Source: Shewanella sp. Choline-02u-19 (GTDB lineage Bacteria > Pseudomonadota > Gammaproteobacteria > Enterobacterales > Shewanellaceae). Taken from it: a DNA stretch of 64,000 nt. A program made the translations under genes and the position numbers. The notes beneath the pieces were generated by a model. That model had not been told where the DNA came from. It saw nothing but the letters and a program-made list of their open reading frames with translations, and did not search any database. The stretch spans positions 3,472,001 through 3,536,000 of the forward strand of contig NZ_PJBE01000013.1 of the NCBI RefSeq assembly GCF_002836205.1. Reading direction: 5' to 3'. This document shows, in pieces, positions 16,263 through 26,053 of the stretch. The number at the start of each line of letters is the position of its first letter. The first letter of the stretch is position 1.

Positions 16263-16829
16263 GTATAGTTTGAGCCTTTGCTGAAAAAGAGAGGAGTGAA
16301 TGTTGTTTCAATGAAGGTCGCACATAGATTAACTAAGACGAGGCAATACATTAATGAAGCATAATTATCTCGTACTAATCTGAAATAAATCTGAAATGAG
16401 AGCCATTACCAACAATAATTAGAGTAAAAGGTCTAATTTGATCTGTATTGTTAAAACAACATTAATCAGGGTTAAACAGATTTGCGGTACGATTGCTAAA
16501 AGCCCCTTATTAGAGGGCGAAGATAAGCTGGGTTAACTGATGAAAGAGAATGCAAAAAGGGGATTATTGTAAGAAAGCTTTAAATATAAGTTGCCATAAC
16601 ACGACACTAGAGAGAGTTCAAAAATAACACTGCAATAAATTAACCCACTATATATCAGCAGATTAACAGTACTGCGTTCCGTTACATATAGCTAAAACAG
16701 AAAGTTCCCTTATCGTTAATATCATTCAGTTATTATTCAGCTAGTGTCCCCTACTATAGCTCCAACGAAACGAAACACCTCGATTGATAATGAACACAAT
16801 CAAAAATTTTTTAGTGTGGGAGCACAAAT
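16263..16829. other. 567-nt intergenic region between divergent envelope genes
   Basis: No credible gene. It holds promoters for the minus-strand operon and the plus-strand barrel gene, and on the minus strand a terminator-like hairpin at 16495-16518 (GCCCTCTAATAAGGGGC then TTTT) upstream of the envelope operon. A purine-rich GGGAGCA serves as ribosome site for 16830. Confidence 0.5.
16495..16518 (-). terminator. Orphan terminator-like hairpin in the leader of the envelope operon
   Basis: Read on the minus strand, an imperfect GCCC/GGGC stem is followed by TTTT. No gene lies upstream on that strand within the window region, and the operon start is about 230 nt downstream, so it may act as a leader attenuator if transcription begins above it. 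Confidence 0.3.
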
Positions 16830-17462
16830 ATGAAAACTAAATCACTTATCTTGGCATCAGTAATCGCAACCGTAATTTCAGCACCGACAATGGCAGCAGA
16901 TTGGTTTATTGGTGGCGGTGTTGGCGCACAGCAAAACTCATATAAAGGTTCAACAACCACTGAAGCAACAGTTGACCCAGGGTTTAACAGCGAGACTGAA
17001 AACTGGTCAACATCTGAAGATAATGCAGTTTACGAATTAAGAGCGGGTGTTTTTCTAGATGATAATAACCGTGTTTACGGTACATACTCTTACAACTCAG
17101 ATGATTTTGCTAAGCAACAGAGTTTATTACTCTCTTATGATTACCTTGTAGCCCTAGGTGATAGCAACAAGCTGAACTGGTTCATCGGTGCAACAGCGGG
17201 TGTTAATCACATCAGCCCTGAAACTGCGCTTGCTAGCTCAAGCAACAACTTTGTATGGGGTGGTCAAACAGGTATTATGTACAAGATCAATGACAACCTA
17301 AGCACAGAAATTGGTTACCGTTACCTTAAGCAGGATTATGATGCATCAGCATCTATGACCATGCAACCTAAAATGGAAGATGCTATTGGAACAACCATTA
17401 CAGAAACGGCATCACTAAATGATAGCCAGCAACTATATCTATCTGTTGATTACCGCTTCTAA
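16830..17462 (+). CDS. Small outer-membrane barrel (OmpA-like/Opa type)
   Basis: A 210-residue secreted protein with signal peptide TMA-AD and mature start DWFIGGGVGA. Strand-turn repeats end with LYLSVDYRF, the standard C-terminal insertion signal, as in the 8-strand outer-membrane beta-barrel family. No periplasmic OmpA domain follows. Ligand or role unknown. It is a single-gene unit with a long promoter region and a strong terminator. Confidence 0.82.
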   Translation: MKTKSLILASVIATVISAPTMAADWFIGGGVGAQQNSYKGSTTTEATVDPGFNSETENWSTSEDNAVYELRAGVFLDDNNRVYGTYSYNSDDFAKQQSLLLSYDYLVALGDSNKLNWFIGATAGVNHISPETALASSSNNFVWGGQTGIMYKINDNLSTEIGYRYLKQDYDASASMTMQPKMEDAIGTTITETASLNDSQQLYLSVDYRF

Positions 17463-17509
17463 GCGAGTCGTTATATAGACCTTGCCTCACGCTAGTGCAC
17501 GGGGCATAC

Positions 17510-17543
17510 AAAAACTCCAGCAATGTATATTGCTGGAGTTTTT
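17510..17543. terminator. Bidirectional rho-independent terminator
   Basis: A perfect 15-bp stem (AAAAACTCCAGCAAT and its complement) around loop GTAT, with A-run and T-run on the two sides, 47 nt after the barrel gene. Confidence 0.9.
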
Positions 17544-17730
17544 GTATCTGTTGTTTAATGATATTTATCAGCCTAGCGCATTTAATCCAACCCATCGCTA
17601 ACGTCATTTTACTCGTATCATCCCCTCAAGAAACAGCAACCTCGCTAGATCAATACCAGAGGCATGATGTTTTCCAACCTCATATCTGCTATTTATACAG
17701 GTAACAGCGATTACTAAAACGAGAATAGAG

Positions 17731-18453
17731 ATGTGCGGTCGACTGAATGTTATCGATGATATGTTTGTACAAGCATTGATGGAAGACTTACGCGTCAACA
17801 ATAGCGACGAGATGCTCTATTCTCGCTTTAAAATGCCGACCAATGACATCAGTATTGTGCGTGAAACCGAAGACGGCGAACGACAATTACAGACAGCTAC
17901 TTGGTGGCTTTTACAACAAACGACTTATCACGGTTTTAAACCGAGTCGCTTTACCTCGTTTAATACCCGTTCCGATAAACTCAACCAACCCAATAGTGCC
18001 GGCTTTACGCCATTTAGAGAGAGTCGCTGTATTGTGATTGCCAAAGGTTTTGGCGAAACAGAGACAAAAGGCAGCCGCAATGTTTATCATGATTTTATCG
18101 CGGAAAATGCAGCAGTAGCCTTTGGTGGATTATATCGAGAATGGCAACACCCTAAAACAGGTGAGAGTCGCGTTTCCTGCTCCATCATTACCAATCCACC
18201 TCACCCTGATTTACTGCCTTATCACAGTAAGGCAAGCCCGATGATTCTACCTGAAGATGAATCAATAATGGACGCATGGCTGAGCCCTCATAATCAACAG
18301 GTAGATATGTTTGACGAGCTATTAACGCCAGCACTGCGGCATGACTTTATAGCCCAGAAGATAGATAAACCTAGCCTACACAATGCTATCGGCAAGCCAT
18401 CGAGATTAACGCCCAATGACTTTCTTGCCGCTCAGCGCAGCACCAATGAATAA
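17731..18453 (+). CDS. SRAP-family (YedK/HMCES-like) protein, divergent
   Basis: A 240-residue protein that begins MCGR, placing the catalytic Cys at position 2 after Met removal. SRAP proteins crosslink to abasic sites in single-stranded DNA. Other family landmarks are recognisable but altered: FNTRSDKL for the usual NARSE segment, RCIVIAKGFGE for the CLVPADGFYEW segment, and YHSKASPMIL for the HDRMPVIL segment. The divergence suggests a Shewanella-type subfamily. No operon partner. A decayed copy of the C-terminal half lies at 27690-27901. Confidence 0.85.
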   Translation: MCGRLNVIDDMFVQALMEDLRVNNSDEMLYSRFKMPTNDISIVRETEDGERQLQTATWWLLQQTTYHGFKPSRFTSFNTRSDKLNQPNSAGFTPFRESRCIVIAKGFGETETKGSRNVYHDFIAENAAVAFGGLYREWQHPKTGESRVSCSIITNPPHPDLLPYHSKASPMILPEDESIMDAWLSPHNQQVDMFDELLTPALRHDFIAQKIDKPSLHNAIGKPSRLTPNDFLAAQRSTNE

Positions 18454-18543
18454 AATCAAAACAGCAATCCCTTACCGAACCTAGATATCATAGTGACTTT
18501 AAGGTGCTTATTTTAGAGATCGCGTAGGGCAAGGCAAAATTAA

Positions 18544-19830
18544 CTACACCGTCAATCCCCACATGTCGAAAGTCTCTCGACAGAGCTGTTCTCTAAAATC
18601 TGGATGGGCGATATCTATCAAGTCTCTCGCCCGCTCTCGTAACGATCTCCCCCTTAAATTAACGATGCCATATTCAGTAACAATATAATGCACATGGGCG
18701 CGAGTGGTCACCACTCCCGCACCGGGAGATAACACGGTACTGATCCGCGAGACTGAGCCACGTGCAGCCGTGCTCGGCAGTGCGATCACCGAGCGGCCGC
18801 CCTCAGAAAGGCCTGCGCCACGAATAAAGTCCATCTGACCACCGACTCCAGAGTAAATTCGAGTCCCTAAAGAGTCAGCACAAATCTGCCCTGAGATATC
18901 CACCTGCAGCGCGGAGTTAATCGCCATGACATTAGGGTTTTTACGGATGATAGACGTGTCGTTGACCTGCTCGATATCCATAAATATCACCGAAGGATTA
19001 TCATCGACATAATCATAGAGTCGCTGGCTACCGAGTGCAAAACCGGTGACGAGCTTACCGGGATGTACCTTCTTACGGCTATTATTGATCACCCCAAGCT
19101 CGACTAAGTTAAGCACCCCATCGGAGAACAACTCGGTATGCACCCCAAGATCTTTATGCTTGGTTAAACAAGAAAGCACTGCATCAGGTATGGCACCGAT
19201 CCCCATCTGTAGACAATCCCCATCACGTACTAGCTTCGCCACATTTTGCCCTATCGCGAGGCTAACCTCATCACTTGCGGCTAATGGATGTTGTGGCAGT
19301 GGCATACTTTGCTCGTATACCGCGGCAAACTTATTATAATGAATAAAACCATCGCCATGCGTTCGCGGCATGAGGGGATTGATATGAGCAATAATCTTAC
19401 CTGCTACCTGACAAGCAGCCAATGTCGCTTCAACTGAGATCCCTAAGGAACAGATGCCATGTTTATCAGGAGGAGAAACTTGAATGATGGCGGTATCGAT
19501 GGGCTGTTCACCCGAACGAAATAGCTTAGGCACTTCAGAGAGAAAAATAGGCACGTAATCCGCATCCCCCTGTTGCAGTAGCGAGCGAGTTGGTAAGCCA
19601 CCAAAAAAACAACGATGCCGCAGATGGCCCTTGAGCTTCTCGCTACTGAGTGACTCAGCCCCTTCAGTGTGCAACTGTAACAAAGTCAGGTCTTGCTTGG
19701 TTAATGCATGCTCAGCAAGAGCATCGAGTAGCAGGGTCGGAGTCGCCCCCATTGAATGTGTCCATAGCGTCTCACCACTTTGAATTAAAGACACAGCCTC
19801 TAAAGCACTACTGCAGATAATGGGTGCCAT
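18544..19830 (-). CDS. Acetyl-CoA hydrolase/transferase family protein
   Basis: A 428-residue CoA-transferase of the Cat1/4-hydroxybutyrate CoA-transferase class. VHTELFSDG carries the likely catalytic Glu, GVGGQMDFIRGA and TEYGIVNLRGRS are the conserved C-terminal motifs. The ATG at 19830 has a GGGA 6 nt before it; an in-frame TTG at 19833 is less likely. Substrates are probably acetyl-CoA and a short acid. A link to propionate or acrylate made by the island is possible, but the gene is 7 kb away on its own transcript. Confidence 0.9.
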   Translation of the reverse strand: MAPIICSSALEAVSLIQSGETLWTHSMGATPTLLLDALAEHALTKQDLTLLQLHTEGAESLSSEKLKGHLRHRCFFGGLPTRSLLQQGDADYVPIFLSEVPKLFRSGEQPIDTAIIQVSPPDKHGICSLGISVEATLAACQVAGKIIAHINPLMPRTHGDGFIHYNKFAAVYEQSMPLPQHPLAASDEVSLAIGQNVAKLVRDGDCLQMGIGAIPDAVLSCLTKHKDLGVHTELFSDGVLNLVELGVINNSRKKVHPGKLVTGFALGSQRLYDYVDDNPSVIFMDIEQVNDTSIIRKNPNVMAINSALQVDISGQICADSLGTRIYSGVGGQMDFIRGAGLSEGGRSVIALPSTAARGSVSRISTVLSPGAGVVTTRAHVHYIVTEYGIVNLRGRSLRERARDLIDIAHPDFREQLCRETFDMWGLTV

Positions 19831-20586
19831 CAATGATCCCTAATATAATGATTATGCCGCCAGTGTATGAGGTTCGGTCATTCATTAACAGCGGTTACAC
19901 ATGCCAGTTAACGATGATGTGATCTTAAACAACTCAGCCAATATTTGTACAACGAAGGCCGTTCTGAACACTTCCGTCTAGCGCTGTAATCTACAGTCAT
20001 CCAATACAAGAATGATGCTGGCTAATCATTGTTGTCATAAACGTAATCGGGTCATTATTTAAAGAGGTTAAATCACCTATCGATTGGCGACGACCAACAA
20101 TAAAAATCATATAAACCCCCTTAAAAAACATAAAGAATAATGATTATCAATTGAACTATTGAAGAAATATGAATTTTTATGAAGAATTATTAATAAAGTT
20201 ATTAAAACTTATTAACAGAACAGGATTTATAAAAAACAATATGAAAAACTATTATATTTATTCACATTAATGCTTATTTTAAATATATATAAAATAAAAA
20301 TTAAAAATATTAGAAAACAAATAAAGCGCACCTCAAAAAAACAATATAAAATCAATATAAACAGTTATTTACACCGAAACGCATTGGGGTGCAAATATAA
20401 TAATTACGGCATCAAACAGCGACCTCTAAATAAAGATCCCGATCACGTATAAATTATTTTTAAATTAATAATCACAATTTCACGCATACCTATTTAGTAA
20501 TACAGATACATTCAAACTACAATTCAACTGCAAAATAATTAACATAAAAAATACTAAACATTAAAATAATTAACCGTAAGGCCAAG
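19831..20586. other. AT-rich 756-nt intergenic region upstream of dms operon
   Basis: No convincing gene. From about 20100 to 20580 the sequence is extremely AT-rich with long A runs, which fits a silenced or curved promoter region. A Fur-like site lies at 20135. The 60-codon frame at 20270-20452 is lysine/asparagine-rich noise without a ribosome site. Confidence 0.6.
20135..20149. promoter_or_regulatory. Fur-box-like site
   Basis: GAATAATGATTATCA matches the 15-bp Fur consensus TGATAATnATTATCA at all but the first two positions. It is about 440 nt before dmsE and 305 nt before the divergent CoA-transferase gene. In an AT-rich region chance is a real alternative. Confidence 0.4.
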
Positions 20587-21540
20587 ATGATGAACAAATC
20601 TATTATCACTAAGTTACTTTTTGGGGTATTCGCTTTCGCGTTTTTATCTCTCTCAGTTCAGGCGGCCCCCTGGAACCAACTCACTGGTGAACAACTGGAA
20701 CAGCAACTGACGGAGAAATTTGCTCAGGGTAAATATTCCAACAAAGGTGCCGACTCCTGCCTGATGTGCCATAAGAAAAATGACAAGGTCATGGCAATAT
20801 TCGATGGCGTGCACGGTAACTCGGGGCAAACGGATTCGCCCATGGCGGGTCTGCAGTGCGAAGCCTGTCATGGGCCGTTAGGCAAACATAATAAGGGCGG
20901 TAAGGAGCCGATGATCGCCTTTGGCAAAGAGAGCAAGCTCTCCGCTCAGAGTCAGAACAGTGTCTGCCTGGGTTGCCACAACGATCCTAAGCAGATGGCA
21001 TGGCATAGCAGCAGTCACAATTTAGACGAAGTGGCCTGCAGCGATTGTCATAATATCCACACCGATAAAGATCCGGTAATGGACCAACTCACGGTCAATG
21101 ACACCTGCACCTCTTGCCACACTCAGCAAAAATCTGACATGAATAAGCGCTCATCCCACCCGATGAAATGGGATCAAATGACCTGTATCGATTGCCATAA
21201 CCCACATGGGTCTATGAGTGAAAGTGCACTGAACCACACCACAATAAATGACACTTGCTATAGCTGTCATGGCGAAAAACGTGGCCCCGTTTTATGGGAG
21301 CATGCGCCAGTCACAGAAAATTGTGCCAACTGCCATAACCCCCATGGCAGCGTTAATGAAGCCATGCTCACTCAAAGAGCGCCGCAACTGTGTCAGCAAT
21401 GCCATATGGACAATGGTCATGCAAGCCGTGTCGTACAGCAAGGTGGAAGTGACGCCTTTGGCGGCGGTAAGAGCTGTCTCAACTGCCATAGCCAGATCCA
21501 TGGCTCCAATCATCCAGCCGGCAGCAAGCTGCAGCGCTAA
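20587..21540 (+). CDS. dmsE: Decaheme cytochrome c DmsE (MtrA-type)
   Basis: A 317-residue periplasmic decahaem cytochrome with a signal peptide (SVQA-AP) and exactly ten CxxCH motifs, from CLMCH to CLNCH. It belongs to the DmsE/MtrA family, which inserts into an outer-membrane barrel and carries electrons across the membrane to an external terminal reductase. The barrel gene follows after 15 nt and the reductase genes after that, so the role in extracellular DMSO respiration is well supported. Confidence 0.95.
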   Translation: MMNKSIITKLLFGVFAFAFLSLSVQAAPWNQLTGEQLEQQLTEKFAQGKYSNKGADSCLMCHKKNDKVMAIFDGVHGNSGQTDSPMAGLQCEACHGPLGKHNKGGKEPMIAFGKESKLSAQSQNSVCLGCHNDPKQMAWHSSSHNLDEVACSDCHNIHTDKDPVMDQLTVNDTCTSCHTQQKSDMNKRSSHPMKWDQMTCIDCHNPHGSMSESALNHTTINDTCYSCHGEKRGPVLWEHAPVTENCANCHNPHGSVNEAMLTQRAPQLCQQCHMDNGHASRVVQQGGSDAFGGGKSCLNCHSQIHGSNHPAGSKLQR

Positions 21541-21555
21541 CCAGGAGTAACTCAA

Positions 21556-23562
21556 ATGAGATTCAAATTTAACCTCATCACGTTATCACTTCTCACCATA
21601 TCGGGTGCGATAACGGGCTCTGCAATGGCGGCTGACTTTGGCGTAAACAAGGCCAATACCAGTACAGTTAGACAGGAAGTCTTTCAGTGTAAACGCTGCC
21701 CTCAAGTCGAAGGCTATACCGGAAGCATCGGGGTCAATGCCGCCTATATTGACAGTGATGACATTCACTCCGGTAATGCGTTCGGAACTGACAAAGACGG
21801 CGCGAATGCCAGTGTGGATGCCGACCTCAATTATCGAAATAAATCAGGCTACAAGGCCAAATTCCAGGCACACCAGTTAGGCCTAGATAACGGTTTCGCT
21901 CATCTTGAAGCGGGAAAATCAGGTCACTATGAACTGGTGGCAGATTATCAACAACTGACGAGTTATCAGTCAGGCAATGCGCGCAGCCAGTTATGGTACA
22001 AAGATGACGTGCTGACACCGAGTGAGCATACTCAGATCCAGGAGCTCTCCCTGCAGAGAAATAAAGCTGGCCTGGGTCTGAGTTATGGCCGCGATTTCTA
22101 TCAGGCTTATGTGCGCTATGACCACGAGCAAAAAACGGGTTACCAGAGCAGCAGTATCGTCACCCCACGTCCGGTTAATTTCGGTCTGCCTATCGATGCT
22201 AGCACAGATAACCTCACCGCAGGCCTGTCACTCTCCGGCGATAATTGGACTACAGATCTGAATTACTTCGTCAGTCAGTATAACAACGATATTGGCGCCT
22301 TAAGTCCCCCCTATCTGTATGACGTTTTTGCACCCGCTCCTGACAATCAGGCCCATCAACTTAGCTTGTCTGGCCAATACCAATTGAGCCGCACCGTCAT
22401 GAGTGCTCGTCTGGTATCGGGCAAGATGATCCAAGACGATAATTTGATCCAGATGCCCGGTAACCCACTGCAAAACTGGGACGGAGAAGTAGATACCTTA
22501 GACGGCAAGCTGTCTGTCACCTCACTTATGAGCAACAAATTCAGACTCGGCGGCAGTGTCGATTACAGCAAGCGCGACAACAAGGGCTCGGTATGGGAGT
22601 TCGCCCAATATGAAGTGAACGGCATCACAGGAGCCTTTAAACAGAATGTACCTTTAGACACTGAGCGCCGTGGCCTCAAGCTTAATGCCAGTTACCGTCT
22701 GACCAGCGACTATCGCCTGCAAGCCGGCTATGACAGAAAAGAGATGGAGCGCAGCCATGGTGACCGCGAACAGACCAATGACGACGTGCTATGGGCCAAA
22801 CTCAATGTTCGCGCATTGGATAACCTCAAGCTTAAATTCAAGGCCAGTCTGGATAACCGTGGCGGCAGCGAATATCAAACCAGCGAACTGACCTCATCTG
22901 AACAGAATCCGTTGCTGCGGAAATACTACCTGGCAGACAGAGAGCGCACCGCCTTCGAAGCCAAGTTTAATCACACCCCAACGTCGTGGCTCAGCCTGGA
23001 TATGACCGCCCGCTACGCCAAAGATGATTATAACGAGACGCAACTGGGTCTGACCGAATCTGAAGATTACGGCTATGACATCAACCTTGGACTGCAACTC
23101 GATGAGCACCTGTCTGGCTATGCCTTTGCCGGTCAGCAGTGGATCGAATCTAATCAAGCTGGCAGCCAGAGTTTCTCAACCCCGGATTGGTTCGCTGATA
23201 TCGAAGATGAGTTTATCAATCTGGGCGCTGGCTTCACCTATACCGGGCTGCTTGAAGACAGGCTCAGTCTGGGCGGCGACTACTTGTTCGCTAACTCCAC
23301 CAGCAACACGCTGGTCACCTATGACGTCACCACGCCACAGGGGGATTACTTCTCTTTCAACCACAGTCTCAAGCTACATGCGAACTACGCATTGAGCGAA
23401 GAGATGGCGTTAAAACTGGCTTACCAGTATGAGCGCTATTACGACACCGATTACGCGCAAATTGATGTCAATACAGTTCCAGGACTGACCACCTTAGGTG
23501 ACCTGAACCATAACTATAACGCGCACCAAGTGATGTTGTCGTTTAGCTACCAGCTGCGCTAA
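21556..23562 (+). CDS. dmsF: Outer-membrane MtrB/PioB-type barrel DmsF
   Basis: A 668-residue barrel protein that holds the decahaem cytochrome in the outer membrane. Signal peptide SAMA-AD, then CKRC near mature residue 20, the N-terminal CxxC typical of the MtrB group, and long strand-rich repeats to the end. It lies 15 nt after dmsE and 40 nt before dmsA. Sampled lines of this gene are near 50 percent GC, higher than dmsA that follows. Confidence 0.94.
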   Translation: MRFKFNLITLSLLTISGAITGSAMAADFGVNKANTSTVRQEVFQCKRCPQVEGYTGSIGVNAAYIDSDDIHSGNAFGTDKDGANASVDADLNYRNKSGYKAKFQAHQLGLDNGFAHLEAGKSGHYELVADYQQLTSYQSGNARSQLWYKDDVLTPSEHTQIQELSLQRNKAGLGLSYGRDFYQAYVRYDHEQKTGYQSSSIVTPRPVNFGLPIDASTDNLTAGLSLSGDNWTTDLNYFVSQYNNDIGALSPPYLYDVFAPAPDNQAHQLSLSGQYQLSRTVMSARLVSGKMIQDDNLIQMPGNPLQNWDGEVDTLDGKLSVTSLMSNKFRLGGSVDYSKRDNKGSVWEFAQYEVNGITGAFKQNVPLDTERRGLKLNASYRLTSDYRLQAGYDRKEMERSHGDREQTNDDVLWAKLNVRALDNLKLKFKASLDNRGGSEYQTSELTSSEQNPLLRKYYLADRERTAFEAKFNHTPTSWLSLDMTARYAKDDYNETQLGLTESEDYGYDINLGLQLDEHLSGYAFAGQQWIESNQAGSQSFSTPDWFADIEDEFINLGAGFTYTGLLEDRLSLGGDYLFANSTSNTLVTYDVTTPQGDYFSFNHSLKLHANYALSEEMALKLAYQYERYYDTDYAQIDVNTVPGLTTLGDLNHNYNAHQVMLSFSYQLR

Positions 23563-23602
23563 TGCAAACAGTGCTAATCATAACTGCAATGAGGAAAAGA
23601 TA

Positions 23603-26041
23603 ATGGAACGCAGAAGTTTCTTAAAAATGAGTGCCGCAATGGGCTGTGCAGCGACAGTTACAGGTTGTAACTCTAGCTCAAGTGATGCTGAAGTCGTCGC
23701 ACCAACTACACCGACAACGGCTGTTGAGAAGATGAACTGGTCGGCTTGTTTGGTTAACTGTGGTTCTAACTGCCCAGTTCGCGTGTACTCTACAGAGGGT
23801 GTCATTACCCGAGTGGAGTCAAACTTTACGGTTAGTGATAAGTATGGCGATCATGATGTACGTGCATGCCCTCGTGGCCGCTCACTACGTAAGCGTGTTT
23901 ATGCTCCCGACAGATTAAAGTACCCAATGAAACGTGTAGGCCCTCGTGGTGCAGGACAGTTTGAGCGTATCACTTGGGATGAGGCTTTAGATATTGTTGC
24001 TGAAAAGCTGCAAGATACTATCGATCAGTATGGCAACGAGTCAGTACACTTTACCTATGATTCAGGTGCACGTTATCACTTTTCAGGTACCGGCTGTCTT
24101 AAGCGTTTAATGAACCTTAAAGGCGGTTTCCTGAACTCTAATGGCGATTATAGCTGGTCGCAAATCTATGAAGCAGCAGGAAAAACATACGGTTCTGCTG
24201 GTCCAGGTTGGCAAGGCAGCTCTGTTTCTGAAATGAAGAACTCAGATCTTGTGCTAATGGTTGGTTATAACCCATCTGAGATCCGCATGAGTGGTTCAGG
24301 TGAGGCTTACGACTTCTTATCACTGAAGCAAAGCAAGAAATTTAAGACTATCATCATCGATCCACGCTATACCGATTCGGCTGTCGGTAAAGAAGATCAA
24401 TGGCTAGCGATTCGTCCAGGTACAGATGCGGCATTGTTCGAAGCCTTAGCTTACGAGTGGATAACCACTAATACCGTGAATCAAGCTTTCCTTGATAAAT
24501 ACTGTGTTGGCTACGATGAGAAGACTATGCCAGCTGGCGTAGGATATGAAGAAAGCTACAAATCTTATATTTTAGATAACAAAACGGCTGGTGACTCAAC
24601 TCCGGGCGTGAATGCTAAAACTCCTGCTTGGGCTGCCAAGATCACAGGTATTGCCGAAGATGTCATCATTGAGTTAGCAAGAGAACTGGCGGCGGCTAAA
24701 GCGCCATTTATCCAAATTGCAGCCTCACTAAACCGTCAAGCTGCAGGTGAAAATAACACTCGCGCAGGCTACATGCTGCCGATTCTTTTAGGCCAGCTTG
24801 GTCTGCCGGGCACTAACTGTGGTGGTTTATGTAAAGGGTCTTCAATGACTGCCCCTTCTATGCCAGCTGGAAGCAACCCTGTAACGAAAGGTATTTCTTT
24901 CTTTACATGGACCCAAGCCGTTGAAGACGGCAAGAATATGACCGTTTTGAGCGATGGTGTCGCACTACCTAAAGAACTGCTTGATGCAAACGGCGATGGT
25001 AAGCTAGGTCATGACATTAAAGCCATTATCAACTATGGCGGTAATGCATTAATCAACCAACACTCTGATGTCAATAAAACAGCTAAAATTGTTGGCGATG
25101 AATCTAAGTGTGAATTCATTCTAGTCGTTGATAACTGGATGACACCAAGCGCTAAGTACGCAGATATCTTGCTACCTGACGTATCTTGGTTAGAGTCAGA
25201 AGATTTAGTCAACCAAAGTTATGCCGCTGGTGATACCGCTACACTTATCCAGATGAGCACGAGCGTTGACCCTATGTTCGAATCTCGTCCTATCTATGAA
25301 ATCTGTGTCGACCTTGCTAAGCGTATGGGTGTCGAAGCTGAATTCACCGAAGGTAAAACTCGTAAAGATTGGTTAGATGGCTTCTATGCTACAGCCAAAG
25401 CTGCTACGCCAGATCTGCCTGTAAAAGAGGTGATGCTCAAGCAAGGTATCCATCGTAAATATCTGCCAGACGGTAGCTATATTGTCCTGGAAGACTTCCG
25501 TAAAGATCCGGTAAATAATAAGCTTGGCACACCATCGGGTAAGATTGAGATCTACTCTTCTCAGTTAGCTGAAAAAGCCAAAACCTGGAAACTTAAGCCA
25601 GGCGATGTGATTTCAGCATTACCTAAGTATGTACCGACTTGGGAAGGCTTCGAAGATACCGCCATGAAGGCGAAATATCCGCTACAGCTAACGGGCTATC
25701 ACACCAAAGGCCGTGCTCACTCCAGTTTCCACAACGTGCCTTGGCTGCGTGAAGCAGTACAAGATGCTGTTTGGATGAACCCGATTGATGCTCAATCTCG
25801 CGGGCTAGCAACCGGAGATAAAGTCCACATATTTAATGACCGTGGCACCATTGAAGTTGAAGTTAAAGTCACTCCAAGAATCATGATCGGCGTAACAGCT
25901 TTAGGTCAAGGCGCATGGTTCCAACCAGGTGGCAGCGTTGATAAAGGTGGTTGTTTAAATGTGTTAACCACGCATAGAACGACCCCTATCACCAAGGGTA
26001 ACCCACAACACACTAACCTAGTTGAAATCCGTAAAGCCTAA
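23603..26041 (+). CDS. dmsA: Molybdopterin DMSO reductase catalytic subunit DmsA
   Basis: An 812-residue molybdopterin oxidoreductase. RRSFLK at residues 3-8 is a Tat motif, and VTGC at 19-22 is a lipobox, so the mature protein should be a Tat-exported lipoprotein. The FS0 iron-sulfur ligands are C49, C53, C57 and C89. MVGYNPSEIRMSGSG and the C-terminal dinucleotide-binding region (LTGYHTKGRAHSSFHN) are typical of the DmsA group. With dmsE and dmsF it should form an outer-face DMSO reductase, as in S. oneidensis. A related electron acceptor cannot be excluded. Confidence 0.92.
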   Translation: MERRSFLKMSAAMGCAATVTGCNSSSSDAEVVAPTTPTTAVEKMNWSACLVNCGSNCPVRVYSTEGVITRVESNFTVSDKYGDHDVRACPRGRSLRKRVYAPDRLKYPMKRVGPRGAGQFERITWDEALDIVAEKLQDTIDQYGNESVHFTYDSGARYHFSGTGCLKRLMNLKGGFLNSNGDYSWSQIYEAAGKTYGSAGPGWQGSSVSEMKNSDLVLMVGYNPSEIRMSGSGEAYDFLSLKQSKKFKTIIIDPRYTDSAVGKEDQWLAIRPGTDAALFEALAYEWITTNTVNQAFLDKYCVGYDEKTMPAGVGYEESYKSYILDNKTAGDSTPGVNAKTPAWAAKITGIAEDVIIELARELAAAKAPFIQIAASLNRQAAGENNTRAGYMLPILLGQLGLPGTNCGGLCKGSSMTAPSMPAGSNPVTKGISFFTWTQAVEDGKNMTVLSDGVALPKELLDANGDGKLGHDIKAIINYGGNALINQHSDVNKTAKIVGDESKCEFILVVDNWMTPSAKYADILLPDVSWLESEDLVNQSYAAGDTATLIQMSTSVDPMFESRPIYEICVDLAKRMGVEAEFTEGKTRKDWLDGFYATAKAATPDLPVKEVMLKQGIHRKYLPDGSYIVLEDFRKDPVNNKLGTPSGKIEIYSSQLAEKAKTWKLKPGDVISALPKYVPTWEGFEDTAMKAKYPLQLTGYHTKGRAHSSFHNVPWLREAVQDAVWMNPIDAQSRGLATGDKVHIFNDRGTIEVEVKVTPRIMIGVTALGQGAWFQPGGSVDKGGCLNVLTTHRTTPITKGNPQHTNLVEIRKA

Positions 26042-26053
26042 TAGGAGCTTACA

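Noticed and set aside
20270..20452. 60-codon open frame in the AT-rich region before dmsE
   Set aside because: Composition is almost all Lys, Asn and Ile from A/T runs, with no ribosome site or recognisable domain; expected by chance in such DNA.
22894..23157. Long antisense open frames within dmsF and other genes
   Set aside because: They lie opposite strong coding sequences and have no family features; they are shadows of codon bias.
20587..23562. Metal-reduction MtrA/MtrB locus
   Set aside because: The decahaem/barrel pair is followed by a molybdopterin enzyme and iron-sulfur subunit, with no MtrC-type surface cytochrome, so DmsE/DmsF is the better call.
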